Positions 1-7,973 of a stretch of 64,000 nucleotides of DNA are shown here, piece by piece. Each line of letters starts with the position of its first letter. The first letter of the stretch is position 1. This DNA is from Arenimonas oryziterrae DSM 21050 = YC6267 (GTDB taxonomy: Bacteria; Pseudomonadota; Gammaproteobacteria; Xanthomonadales; Xanthomonadaceae): NCBI RefSeq assembly GCF_000420545.1, contig NZ_ATVD01000002.1, positions 1 to 64,000 of the forward strand, read 5' to 3'. A model generated the notes under the pieces. That model was not told where the DNA came from, made no database searches, and was given only the letters and a program-made list of their open reading frames with translations. The position numbers and the translations under genes are program-made.

Positions 1-46
1 TGTATATTATGTAATACTCCACATATCCCAAGGCACCACCCCCATC

Positions 47-1006
47 CTAAGCCGCCATCCGGTGCTCGTAATAAGGCCGCTCGCGGTCGTCCAGGATGGC
101 GTACTGCGTCTTCAGGTCCCCGGGATCGGGATTCAGCCAAGCGTCGACGTGTTCGGGTTTGATCGGGATGATCACCCGGTCGTGACCGGCGGCCGCAATC
201 TCGGGAGGCGGATCGTCAGTGATGGCCGCGAACGAAAGAAGATCCGGCTGTCCCGCGCCTTGCCAACGCGACCACAGGCACGCCACCAGCATGGGCTGCC
301 CCGACCGCGGCCGGAATTCGAGAATGACGTTTTCCTCGGTCTCGCCCGGCGCCAGCTCCCGACCTTCCATGGCATGCCGGCTGACATTCTCATAGAACGC
401 ATCGATCATCAGGATGCCGTGGGTGTAGCCGAACTGGCGTTTCCAGAACCCCTCGAGGCTGTCGCGGCGTGCGTTGTAGGCATTGGGTCGATCAATATCG
501 AACTGGGCGGAAACATGCGCAGGGCGGCATTGGTAACGCATCGGCCTCACCATGCGCCGCCCTTGTTCCGAAATCATCACGGGCGCATACCAGGACGGGA
601 AAATGCGCGAGTCACGGGGCTCCAGCCGCGTGCGGCGCAGGTCGTTCAACTTTCCGAGCGCGTACTCGATCTTGTTCTTCGACACGCGCTGGTCTTCCAG
701 CGCCTTCTTGGTCGTCTTGGTCTGCAGAACACGTTCGGCATCGGCCAACCGCTTCTTCTGCTTGAACACGTCCTGTTCGAATCGGGTCGTCTGCTCTCCA
801 TCGAATCGCGCGATCATCGCGGCGATTCGCCTGGCCTGCTCCGTTTCTGGCGCCGAGAACGACGCATCCATTGCTTTGGGAATACGCAGCTTCGGTTGGC
901 CTTCGCGATCCCAGTACAGGCGGACGAACTCGTCGATGTCGATGTCCGCGCCGAACTCACGCACGTACTTCGCGTAGTCCGCCTGGATCTGAGCCGAATA
1001 ACACAT
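47..1006 (-). CDS. Extended SRAP (SOS response-associated peptidase, YedK/HMCES-like) family protein
   Basis: Predicted 319-residue protein of the SRAP family. Members sense abasic sites in single-stranded DNA and crosslink to them through Cys2 after removal of Met1. The start at the ATG giving MCYSAQ is chosen because it places that Cys at position 2; an upstream in-frame start would bury it. Other family landmarks are visible: Asn178 in NAYNAR, Glu206 in DAFYENV and His275 in GHDRVIIP, matching the usual NAR, DGFYEW and H-R-MPVIL motifs. The protein is about 90 residues longer than YedK; the extra part (about residues 40-135) is highly charged and probably helical. It is divergent from the YkgJ gene. 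Family call is confident; the role of the insertion is unknown. Confidence 0.85.
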   Translation of the reverse strand: MCYSAQIQADYAKYVREFGADIDIDEFVRLYWDREGQPKLRIPKAMDASFSAPETEQARRIAAMIARFDGEQTTRFEQDVFKQKKRLADAERVLQTKTTKKALEDQRVSKNKIEYALGKLNDLRRTRLEPRDSRIFPSWYAPVMISEQGRRMVRPMRYQCRPAHVSAQFDIDRPNAYNARRDSLEGFWKRQFGYTHGILMIDAFYENVSRHAMEGRELAPGETEENVILEFRPRSGQPMLVACLWSRWQGAGQPDLLSFAAITDDPPPEIAAAGHDRVIIPIKPEHVDAWLNPDPGDLKTQYAILDDRERPYYEHRMAA

Positions 1007-1088
1007 GTCGCCCCCGGGCCCGCCGTGATCGCCGAGACAATTATGGCGCGACCCGGCCCATAATGCGCCGACCCACCCGGCACCACCC

Positions 1089-1442
1089 ATGACCCCCAAC
1101 CTCCGCAAACTCGAACAACTGCGGGAGCGCATCCCGAGCTTTCGCTGCATCGTGGGCTGCCACGATTGCTGCGGACCGGTGACGGCGTCGTCGGAGGAAG
1201 TTTCGCGATTGCCGGTGCGCTCCGAAGCCCAGCATGCAGCCGCACTCGCAGAGCTCAGCTGCCCTTATCTGGGCGAACACGGCTGCGAGGTGTATGCCGA
1301 GCGGCCGCTGATCTGTCGTCTGTTCGGCACGACGCCGCGACTGCTGTGCCCGAACGGCCAGCGGCCGGTCTATCTCATCGATCGGCGTACCGAGCAGGAA
1401 ATCGATCAGTTCCTGCAGCAGACGCGCCAGGTGCTGCTGTAG
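1089..1442 (+). CDS. YkgJ-family cysteine cluster protein
   Basis: A 117-residue protein with eight cysteines (positions 20, 24, 27, 28, 58, 66, 76 and 87), including C-x2-CC and a late ERPLICRLFG motif. This is the layout of the YkgJ/UPF0153 zinc- or iron-sulfur-binding family. The biochemical function of the family is not established; metal binding is inferred from the cysteine pattern. It is a single gene between the divergent SRAP gene and a DUF3224 gene 55 bases downstream. Confidence 0.8.
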   Translation: MTPNLRKLEQLRERIPSFRCIVGCHDCCGPVTASSEEVSRLPVRSEAQHAAALAELSCPYLGEHGCEVYAERPLICRLFGTTPRLLCPNGQRPVYLIDRRTEQEIDQFLQQTRQVLL

Positions 1443-1497
1443 CGACCGGCGTGTCCGGCGTAAAGTGCGCCGACTCCCCTTCCCTCCCAGGATGTTC

Positions 1498-1899
1498 ATG
1501 AGCACGCACGCCAAAGGCCAGTTCGACGTCAAGCTCACGCCGCAGGCGGCCGAAGACGGCGTGGGTCATCCGAGCATCGGCCGTCTCGGCTTGTTCAAGC
1601 AATTCCATGGCGACATCGAAGGTGTCGCCCACGGACAGATGCTCGGCGTGCGCACGGCCGTCGAAGGTTCGGCGGGCTATGTGGCGATCGATCATGTCGA
1701 AGCCAGCGTGCACGGCCGCCGCGGCACGTTCGTGCTGCAGCACAGCGGCACGATGCGCCAGGGCCAGATGAGTCTGGTCGTGACGGTCGTGCCCGATTCG
1801 GGCACCGACGAACTGACCGGACTCCGCGGCCGACTCGACATCCAGATCGTCGATGGCAAGCACTACTACGATTTCGCGTACGAGCTGCCGTCCGCCTGA
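1498..1899 (+). CDS. DUF3224 domain-containing protein
   Basis: A 133-residue soluble protein that matches the DUF3224 family throughout: small beta-barrel-like proteins of unknown function with a conserved GxFxV start, a central SAGYVAIDHVEA-type segment and a TGTDELxGLxG-like stretch, seen here as SGTDELTGLRG. The start is placed at the ATG preceded by AGG six bases upstream; an ATG two codons earlier is an alternative. No signal peptide is seen. The end lies 27 bases from the convergent FMN reductase gene. Confidence 0.75.
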   Translation: MSTHAKGQFDVKLTPQAAEDGVGHPSIGRLGLFKQFHGDIEGVAHGQMLGVRTAVEGSAGYVAIDHVEASVHGRRGTFVLQHSGTMRQGQMSLVVTVVPDSGTDELTGLRGRLDIQIVDGKHYYDFAYELPSA

Positions 1900-1926
1900 C
1901 GTTCCGCCGCACCCGCGGCAAACGCG

Positions 1927-2475
1927 TCAGGCGAACTTCTTCACCCACGCAACGTATTTGTCCATCCAGGACTGCAGGAACTCGCGACTCGCCGGCCCGA
2001 TGCTGCCGTCGGCGTCAAACAGGCCTTCTTTCGCGTGGATGAAGGCCTCGGGCTGGCCGAGAGTTGGCACGTCGAGATAGGCCAGCACATTGCGCAGATG
2101 CTGCTGCGCGAGGGCCGTGCCGATCGCGCCCACGGACGCGCCGATCACGCCGGCCGGTTTGCCGGCCCAGGCATTCTTCCCGTAAGGACGCGAGGCATGA
2201 TCGATCGCGTTCTTAAGCACACCGGGAATGGAGCGGTTGTATTCGGGCGTGACGAACAGCAGGCCCTGGGCTGCGCCGATGTCGCTTTTCAGTCGCTGGA
2301 CGGTGTCCGCCTGATGGGCGTCGTCGTCCTGGTTGTACAGCGGCAGATCGTCGATGCGCAGCGATTTGAACACGACCTCTGACGGCGCCAGCTTCGCTAA
2401 CGCGGATGCGAGCTTCTTGTTGAACGAGTCCTTGCGCAGACTGCCGACGACTACCGCGATATTCAATTGGCTCAT
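1927..2475 (-). CDS. NADPH-dependent FMN reductase (NAD(P)H:quinone reductase, ChrR/YieF-like)
   Basis: A 182-residue flavodoxin-fold reductase. The FMN phosphate-binding loop GSLRKDSFN is at residues 11-19 and the flavin-contacting TPEYNRSIPG at 76-85, both diagnostic of the ChrR/YieF/ArsH-type NADPH-dependent FMN reductases. These enzymes reduce quinones, chromate or azo compounds by obligate two-electron transfer and protect against redox stress. The chosen ATG has GGAG at good spacing (GGAGAAGATGTC before the ATG); the longer in-frame alternative lacks family similarity. It is transcribed alone. The substrate cannot be told from sequence. Confidence 0.88.
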   Translation of the reverse strand: MSQLNIAVVVGSLRKDSFNKKLASALAKLAPSEVVFKSLRIDDLPLYNQDDDAHQADTVQRLKSDIGAAQGLLFVTPEYNRSIPGVLKNAIDHASRPYGKNAWAGKPAGVIGASVGAIGTALAQQHLRNVLAYLDVPTLGQPEAFIHAKEGLFDADGSIGPASREFLQSWMDKYVAWVKKFA

Positions 2476-2700
2476 GACATCTTCTCCAAGTAGTCGTCGC
2501 GCACGTTGCGCGTCTGCCACGCAAGGCTAGCCCCGAAAACGTTAACTCGTGATGATGGCGTCATGCGCACGGCGCCCGATCGAGAATGCACGCTGCATGC
2601 TCTCGCTGCCGTTTCTGGATAGGCACCAGAGCAAGGCCAATCGTCCGAAAACCTTGCAGCCACTGTCTCTGCGCCTGCCGCTCGCACGGGTCGCCATCGC

Positions 2701-2717
2701 TTGGCACGGCTCCTGCA
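2701..2717 (+). promoter_or_regulatory. Candidate sigma-54 (-24/-12) promoter
   Basis: The bases TTGGCACGGCTCCTGCA match the RpoN consensus TTGGCACRNNNNTTGCW at all but one informative position. The GG (2703-2704) and GC (2715-2716) dinucleotides have the required 10 bases between them. It lies 58 bases before the ATG of the small gene at 2776, in the only long gap (2476-2775) of this part of the window. No activator-binding sites were identified in the rest of the gap. Confidence 0.6.
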
Positions 2718-2775
2718 CCGCAACAGGCAACCGCAGGAAACTTTCCCCGCGGCCTGCCCATCATGGAGACGAGCA

Positions 2776-3144
2776 ATGAACGACCACACCCAGGCTAAGC
2801 ATGGCTATGAATTCGACCACACCATCGAGCCGATGTCCGGCGAATTCAGCGAACGAATCCATCCCTCGGTCGAAGACGAGTATTGGTCCATCGTGCATGC
2901 GGACCAGGCGTTCGCTCGTCCGGACCTTCGCTTCGAGGACTATCTGCCCGCCTATCGCACTGGCTACATGGGTGCGGCACGCTACACGCCGGAAGGACGC
3001 GCTTTCGAGGACGTCGAATCGCTGTTGGAAGCCGAGTACGCGCGCACGAAGGGCGACTCCGCCCTGGTCTGGGACCAGGCGAAACTGCCGGCTCGCGCCG
3101 CCTGGGACCGCATGGCGGCGAAGACGAAAGTCGTACTGCGCTAA
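2776..3144 (+). CDS. Small conserved acidic soluble protein of unknown function
   Basis: A 122-residue, hydrophilic, acidic protein without signal peptide or membrane segment. It has the layout of an unnamed proteobacterial family: a D-E-Y-W motif (residues about 35-38), FEDYLPAYRTGYMG (about 54-67), an FEDVES-LL-Y segment, and a C-terminal AAWDRM repeat of aromatic and acidic residues. Members are often found near stress genes; that is recalled context, not shown here. The ATG has GGAG ten bases upstream. A sigma-54-type promoter lies 58 bases upstream and a strong terminator follows, so it is probably a single-gene transcript. Function unknown. Confidence 0.65.
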   Translation: MNDHTQAKHGYEFDHTIEPMSGEFSERIHPSVEDEYWSIVHADQAFARPDLRFEDYLPAYRTGYMGAARYTPEGRAFEDVESLLEAEYARTKGDSALVWDQAKLPARAAWDRMAAKTKVVLR

Positions 3145-3161
3145 GCGCCCTGCCCCGACCG

Positions 3162-3196
3162 ACGTCCCGGAAGACTAGCGCTTCCGGGGCGTTTTC
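3162..3196 (+). terminator. Rho-independent terminator
   Basis: Inverted repeat of 12 paired bases including one G-U (ACGTCCCGGAAG / CTTCCGGGGCGT) with a 7-base loop, followed by TTTTC. It ends the transcript of the small gene at 2776-3144. Confidence 0.8.
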
Positions 3197-3267
3197 AGTG
3201 TTCCTGTGATATTTGCATCCCGCCGGGCGACTGACGTCCTGACACTGGACAGGACAAGGAACCGGCG

Positions 3268-4503
3268 ATGAACTTCACCAACGACAGGCACGCCGGCGAG
3301 CGGCTGCACGGACTCGATGCCCTGCGCGGCTTCGCATTGCTGCTGGGCGTGATCTTCCACGCGACGATGTCGTTCCTGCCGGGCCCGCAGATCTGGTTCG
3401 TGCGTGATGCCGATCCGAGCGTGACCCTGGGCTTGCTGTTCTTCGTCACGCATCTTTTCCGCATGACGACGTTCTTCCTGATCGCCGGCTTCTTCGCGCA
3501 TATGAGTTTTCACCGGCTCGGCACCAACGCCTTCGTGCGTGATCGTCTGAAGCGTATCGGATTGCCGCTCGTGGTCGGCTGGCCCCTGGTGTTCGGCAGC
3601 ATTCTGGTGGTGATCATCGGCTCGGCGATCGCCGCGAACGCCGGCGCGCCGCCTCCCCATGCCCCTCCCCCGCCCGCCTTCACGCCGTCCTCGTTTCCGT
3701 TGACGCACTTGTGGTTTCTCTACGTGCTGCTGATCTTCTATGCGATCAGCCTGCTCGGCCGCCGCGTGATCCGCGCGCTGGATCGCCAGGGTCGTTTCGT
3801 CGCGTGGACCGACCGGATGTTGCGTTCGATGCTCGGTCCGTGGGCGGCCGTTGTGTTGGCGATTCCGCTGGTCGTCACGCTGATGCTGCGCGCCCACTGG
3901 CTGCCGTGGTTCGGCATTCCGACACCGGATCAATCGCTGTATCCCAATGCCGTCGCTCTGTTCGGTTATGGCACTGCCTTCGTCTTCGGCTGGCTCCTGC
4001 ATCGGCAGGGCTCGCTGCTCGCCATCATCGAAAAGTATTGGCGTCCGAATCTTTGTTTGGCACTGCTCGCCACGGGCAGTTGCCTGGCCTTGACCGGGCT
4101 TCGCCCGTCGCTGGCACTGGCCCCCGACCTGCTGACGAAGCTGGCCTGCGCCGTGAGCTATGCCTTGGCATCCTGGAGCTGGACGCTCGCTGTGGTCGGC
4201 GCGGCCTTGCGACACCTTTCCGCCTACAGCGCGATGCGCCGCTACGTCGCCGATGCCTCGTACTGGATCTACCTCGTGCACCTGCCCCTGCTCATGGCCC
4301 TGCAATCGCTGGCGGCAGGCCTGCCCTGGGCCTGGTGGCTCAAGTTTCCGATGATCCTGATCGTGGCCTTCGCCCTGATGTTCGCCAGCTACCACGGGTG
4401 CGTGCGGCACACGTTTGTTGGCGCGGTGCTCAATGGGCGCAGAAAACCGCGCGGACCGGCGGTTGAAACCACGAAGGATTGTGCCGTCACCCCGAACTTG
4501 TAA
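3268..4503 (+). CDS. Acyltransferase family 3 membrane protein (OpgC/MdoC-like)
   Basis: A 411-residue polytopic inner-membrane protein, about ten hydrophobic segments, of the acyltransferase-3 family (PF01757). The N-terminal LHGLDALRGFALLLGVIFHA is the family signature, with the conserved Arg and His before and after the first membrane helix. Members transfer acyl or succinyl groups to extracytoplasmic sugars; OpgC, which modifies periplasmic glucans, is the closest remembered relative. No opg genes are nearby, so the acceptor is unknown. An AAGGA site lies about ten bases before the ATG. A proline-rich loop (about residues 130-142) precedes helix 4. Confidence 0.82.
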   Translation: MNFTNDRHAGERLHGLDALRGFALLLGVIFHATMSFLPGPQIWFVRDADPSVTLGLLFFVTHLFRMTTFFLIAGFFAHMSFHRLGTNAFVRDRLKRIGLPLVVGWPLVFGSILVVIIGSAIAANAGAPPPHAPPPPAFTPSSFPLTHLWFLYVLLIFYAISLLGRRVIRALDRQGRFVAWTDRMLRSMLGPWAAVVLAIPLVVTLMLRAHWLPWFGIPTPDQSLYPNAVALFGYGTAFVFGWLLHRQGSLLAIIEKYWRPNLCLALLATGSCLALTGLRPSLALAPDLLTKLACAVSYALASWSWTLAVVGAALRHLSAYSAMRRYVADASYWIYLVHLPLLMALQSLAAGLPWAWWLKFPMILIVAFALMFASYHGCVRHTFVGAVLNGRRKPRGPAVETTKDCAVTPNL

Positions 4504-4538
4504 GAGCCAAGTCGAGGCCAAAAAATTCTCATCACCCG

Positions 4539-4553
4539 GTTGAAATGTTCAAC
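4539..4553. promoter_or_regulatory. Short perfect palindrome, possible operator
   Basis: GTTGAA-ATG-TTCAAC, a perfect 6+3+6 inverted repeat flanked by CCCG and GGG, lies in the 211-base gap between the acyltransferase gene and the small gene at 4715. There is no U-tract, so it is not an obvious terminator. It could be an operator or an RNA hairpin. No other feature is recognised in this gap. Confidence 0.3.
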
Positions 4554-4714
4554 GGGCATCTTGCCCGCCCCTTCACATCGGGGGAAGAAACATTGTGCGG
4601 CCGCAGCAACACACCTGCCGAAAGAAACGCTAGGATTGATCCAGAAGCCCGGCACCGGGCCACACGTTTCGCGGGTCTTGCTGTCTATTCGAGTTTCACG
4701 GGGGATGCTTGTCG

Positions 4715-4942
4715 ATGTCATTGGGAACACCACAGATCCACATCACCGTCGAGTATCGGGGCCGTCGTTACGAGGGCTTCTACACGGTGAAGGGAACGCT
4801 CCTGACCGTACGCACGGACTACGGCTTTTCCTCGACGCAAATCGGAGAACTCTCCGCCGATCTGCTCGCGCGCGAATTGATGCGCAACGTGCTGGAAGCA
4901 GCCGAACAGCGCGGCGAGTTTGGGATTCCGTCGGCGTCCTGA
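4715..4942 (+). CDS. Small hypothetical protein
   Basis: A 75-residue protein with no recognised domain, signal peptide or membrane helix. The first half looks beta-rich (HITVEYRGRRYEGFYTV), the second helical (SADLLARELMRNVLEAAEQR). The ATG is preceded by GGGGG nine bases upstream; a TTG two codons earlier is also in frame. A strong terminator 38 bases downstream supports a real single-gene transcript. Function unknown. Confidence 0.55.
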   Translation: MSLGTPQIHITVEYRGRRYEGFYTVKGTLLTVRTDYGFSSTQIGELSADLLARELMRNVLEAAEQRGEFGIPSAS

Positions 4943-4980
4943 TTCGAATCGCTTCAGGATTGCCAGAGGATCGTCATGAC

Positions 4981-5008
4981 AAAGCCGGGTTCTCCCGGCT
5001 TTTTCTTT
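4981..5008 (+). terminator. Rho-independent terminator
   Basis: Perfect 9-bp stem AAAGCCGGG / CCCGGCTTT with a TTCT loop and a T-rich tail. It sits between the small gene at 4715 and the convergent moeB gene. The A-run on the left lets it act for both strands. Confidence 0.88.
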
Positions 5009-5019
5009 GACGCGCCCGG

Positions 5020-6159
5020 CTAGGCGCCCTCGCCCGTCGCGCAGGCCACCGCGATATCAGCCAGCGGCAGCGTGCCGCGACCCGGTGCGCAGCGCGGACA
5101 GGCGGGATCGGGTTTCAGGCGCGTTTCGCGGAAATGCATGCCCAGGGTTTCGACATGCAACAGGCGTCCGGTGAGCGGCTCGCCGACGCCGAGCAGCAGC
5201 TTCAAGGTTTCGGTGGCCTGCAGCAGACCGATCAGACCCGGCAACACACCGAGCACGCCGGCCTCACTGCAATTGGGCGCTTCTTCTGCGCTGGGCGGGT
5301 CCGGAAACAAACAGCGGTAGCACGGCGCATCGCCCGGCCGGCGGCCGGCATCAAAGACGCTGACCTGACCCTCGAAACGATGCACGGCGCCATAGACCAT
5401 CGGCTTGCCCAACTGCACGCAGGCGTCGGACAACAGATAGCGCGTGGGAAAATTGTCGGCGCCGTCGATGACCACGTCGACATCGCCGATCAACCGGCCG
5501 ACGTTGGCGGCATCGAGTCGTTCGGCGACGGCATCGATGCGGACGCGGGGATTGAGCGCTGACAAGGTGCGTCGCGCCGATTCGACCTTGAGCTCGCCGA
5601 CGCGGTCGTCGGCGTGCAGGATCTGTCGCTGCAGATTGCTCAGGTCGACGCGGTCGTCGTCGACCAGGCGAAGGAAACCGACACCCGCTGCCGCAAGATA
5701 ATAAGCCGCCGGCGAGCCCAGGCCGCCGGCGCCGATCAGGGTCACGCGCGCCTGTTCGAGTTTCTTCTGTCCAGCCAACCCGACTTGCGGCAGACGCAGA
5801 TGCCGCGAATACCGCTGCAGGAAGTCGGGATCTTCGCCGGAGGTGATCGGCAGGTGTTCGGCTTGCCAGCGACCGAATCCGCCGACGACCGAATACAGGT
5901 TCGTGTAGCCCTGCGCCGCCAGACTTTCCGCCGCGAGCAGTGATCGGCGGCCGCCCGCGCAGATCAGCAACAAAGGCGCGTCATGCGCAGCCTGATGTGC
6001 GCCGGGCTCGGCTTCGAGTTGAGCGCGCGGCACCGGCACCGCTCCTTCCGGCAAACCGAGCGCGTGTTCGTCCGGTTCGCGGACATCGATCAGACGGGCG
6101 CCTTGCTGCTGCAGGGCCAGCGCCTGGGCGGGAGTGATTTCGCGGATCGCGGCATTCAT
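5020..6159 (-). CDS. moeB: Molybdopterin-synthase adenylyltransferase with N-terminal rhodanese domain
   Basis: A 379-residue fusion. Residues about 1-105 form a rhodanese domain with active-site loop CAGGRRS (Cys67); residues 112-379 are an E1-like MoeB/ThiF domain with ATP-binding GAGGLGS (143-149), DDDRVDLSNLQRQ, and Zn ligands CYRC (280-283) and CPRC near the C-terminus. Cys297 could serve as the catalytic cysteine. MoeB adenylates the C-terminal glycine of MoaD so that it can be thiocarboxylated; a fused rhodanese could supply the sulfur, as in eukaryotic MOCS3 (known family logic; inferred here). In MOCS3 the rhodanese is C-terminal, here N-terminal. It is the last gene of the der-mobA-moeA-moeB run, 18 bases after moeA. 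Confidence 0.88.
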   Translation of the reverse strand: MNAAIREITPAQALALQQQGARLIDVREPDEHALGLPEGAVPVPRAQLEAEPGAHQAAHDAPLLLICAGGRRSLLAAESLAAQGYTNLYSVVGGFGRWQAEHLPITSGEDPDFLQRYSRHLRLPQVGLAGQKKLEQARVTLIGAGGLGSPAAYYLAAAGVGFLRLVDDDRVDLSNLQRQILHADDRVGELKVESARRTLSALNPRVRIDAVAERLDAANVGRLIGDVDVVIDGADNFPTRYLLSDACVQLGKPMVYGAVHRFEGQVSVFDAGRRPGDAPCYRCLFPDPPSAEEAPNCSEAGVLGVLPGLIGLLQATETLKLLLGVGEPLTGRLLHVETLGMHFRETRLKPDPACPRCAPGRGTLPLADIAVACATGEGA

Positions 6160-6177
6160 GACCGAAGTTTATCGCGT

Positions 6178-7407
6178 TCAGAAATTCGACAGCGGCAACA
6201 CGTCCATCACCTGCCCCGCCGGCCAGTCGCCGGGACTCTCTGGCAGCACGATCAAGGCATTGGAATCGGCGGCGGCGCGCATGCGATGCGAACCATCCGC
6301 CGGATTGGGCACGACGTGCAGCCTACCGTCGTCGCCGCTGCGCAGCAGGCCGCGCAGGAATTCCAGGCGTGGATGCGTTTTGCGCACCGGCTGATCGAGC
6401 ACGGCACGCAAGTGCGGACGCGCTTCGCTCCGGCCCTGGATGCCGTCGAGCAGGCGCCGTGCCAGCGTCAGGTAGGTCGCGAACACCGACACCGGGTTGC
6501 CCGGCAAGCCGAGAAAATGCGCGTCGCCGAGCTGACCGAACAGCACCGGCATGCCCGGTCGCATGCGCACTTTCCAGAAATGCACGGCGCCGTGTTCACC
6601 GAGCAGCTCGGGCAAATAATCTTTCTCGCCCGCCGAGACGCCACCGCAGGTCAGCACGAGATCGAACGAGAACGCCGCATCGCGCAAGGCCGACAGCATA
6701 CGCACCGGCTCGTCGGGCAGCACCGGCCAGGCCACGGGCTCGAAACCGTCGGCTACGAGCAAGGTCTGCAGCAAGGCGCGATTGCTGTCGTAGATCTGCC
6801 CCGGAGCGAGCGGCTGGCCCGGTGGCACGAGTTCGTCGCCGGTGGTGAAAATCGCCACGGTCGGACGCCGCGCGACCTGAAGATCGTGCTGACCGAGCGA
6901 CGCCGCCAATCCCAGGCGTGCCGGCGTCAGCACCTCACCCGCACGCAGCACGGTATCGCCCACGCGCACGTCTTCGCCGGCGCGGCGCACGTGGCTGCCG
7001 GCGCGAATCCGGCCCGGGATGCGCACCTGCGCGTCGTCCGCCTGCGCTTCTTCCTTGATGACGATGGTGTCCGCGCCTTTGGGCAAGGGCGCACCCGTGG
7101 TGATGCGCAGACATTGCCGGGGACCGAGCACGAAGTCGCGATCGCGTCCGGCGAATTGTTCGCCGATCAGCGCCAGTACGGTCTCTTCGCCGACATTGGC
7201 GTCGAGCGAACGCATGGCGAATCCGTCCATCGCAGAATTGTCGAAGGACGGCAGGTCGAGCGTTGCCACGAGGTCTTCGGCGAGCACGCGGCCCAGGGCA
7301 CGCGCGAGCGGAACACGATCGTTGCCGACGCGCGATCGCGCGGCGACCGCGTCGATGATCGCCTGCGCTTGATCGAAAGCGATGCGCTGCGGAAAGGAAT
7401 CGGTCAC
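6178..7407 (-). CDS. moeA: Molybdopterin molybdotransferase MoeA
   Basis: A 409-residue protein that inserts molybdate into adenylylated molybdopterin to give active Moco. Visible MoeA motifs include PSFDNSAMDGFAMR, TTGAPLPKGADTIV, TTGDELV with the PGQIYDSN follow-on, and TCGGVSAGEKDY, ending in the small C-terminal beta domain. The GTG start is chosen because its codon overlaps the mobA stop as GTGA, giving translational coupling and the usual MoeA length; the longer upstream extension has no family similarity. It works with mobA and moeB on either side. Moco made here would serve MsrP in this same window. Confidence 0.93.
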   Translation of the reverse strand: MTDSFPQRIAFDQAQAIIDAVAARSRVGNDRVPLARALGRVLAEDLVATLDLPSFDNSAMDGFAMRSLDANVGEETVLALIGEQFAGRDRDFVLGPRQCLRITTGAPLPKGADTIVIKEEAQADDAQVRIPGRIRAGSHVRRAGEDVRVGDTVLRAGEVLTPARLGLAASLGQHDLQVARRPTVAIFTTGDELVPPGQPLAPGQIYDSNRALLQTLLVADGFEPVAWPVLPDEPVRMLSALRDAAFSFDLVLTCGGVSAGEKDYLPELLGEHGAVHFWKVRMRPGMPVLFGQLGDAHFLGLPGNPVSVFATYLTLARRLLDGIQGRSEARPHLRAVLDQPVRKTHPRLEFLRGLLRSGDDGRLHVVPNPADGSHRMRAAADSNALIVLPESPGDWPAGQVMDVLPLSNF

Positions 7408-7973
7408 GCGTCGGAATCCAGGAAGTCGTCGGGGGTGTTGAGGTTGCCCAGGCGCAGGGGCGAGATATCGTGGACCGGCAGGATCAGGTCGTCCAGCAAT
7501 CCCTGGGCGGCCAGCGCGCCGCGATCGAGCCGCGCGGATATCACCGGCAGCGCCTGCGTCACCCGCCACAAGCCACACAGCGGTTGCAGTCCGTCGGCAT
7601 CGCGCACGACGGTGCCCTGATCGTTCGCCTGCCGGCAAAGCGTATCGACGAAGCCGTCGGGAATGGCGCGCAGATCGACCGGTAGACTCAGCAGCCAATC
7701 GCTACGACAGGCGCGCAGAAGCGATTCCAGCCCGGACAAAGGGCCCAGGCGGCCGGATCGGAAGTCCGGTATCGCGCGGATCTGCGGTGAACCGAAGCGC
7801 ACGTCGCCTGGATGGCTCACCAGACGTTCGGCAAATCCATCGCCGCAGGCTTGCAGGCAGCGCTCAATCAGGGGACGACCGCGATAGATCACGAAGGCCT
7901 TGTCGACGCCGCCGAGGCGGCGCCCCTGCCCGCCGGCGAGAATGCCCAGCGTGATGCGGTCCCGCGGAATCAC
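7404..7973 (-). CDS. mobA: Molybdenum cofactor guanylyltransferase MobA
   Basis: A 189-residue nucleotidyltransferase with the GTP-binding motif LAGGQGRRLGGVDKAF (about residues 12-27), characteristic of MobA. It converts Mo-MPT to the bis-MGD precursor by adding GMP. The start is GTG, sharing its first base with the der stop (TAGTG on the minus strand), and the stop overlaps moeA, so der, mobA and moeA are probably translationally coupled. The early DK and the later SLPVDLR (usual SCDxPF/L) are recognisable, although the latter lacks the usual cysteine. Confidence 0.9.
   Translation of the reverse strand: MIPRDRITLGILAGGQGRRLGGVDKAFVIYRGRPLIERCLQACGDGFAERLVSHPGDVRFGSPQIRAIPDFRSGRLGPLSGLESLLRACRSDWLLSLPVDLRAIPDGFVDTLCRQANDQGTVVRDADGLQPLCGLWRVTQALPVISARLDRGALAAQGLLDDLILPVHDISPLRLGNLNTPDDFLDSDA

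Noticed and set aside
3175-4521. A 448-codon frame antisense to the acyltransferase gene
   Set aside because: Composition is low-complexity Gln/His/Arg-rich, and the plus-strand gene has a ribosome-binding site, membrane helices and a family signature.
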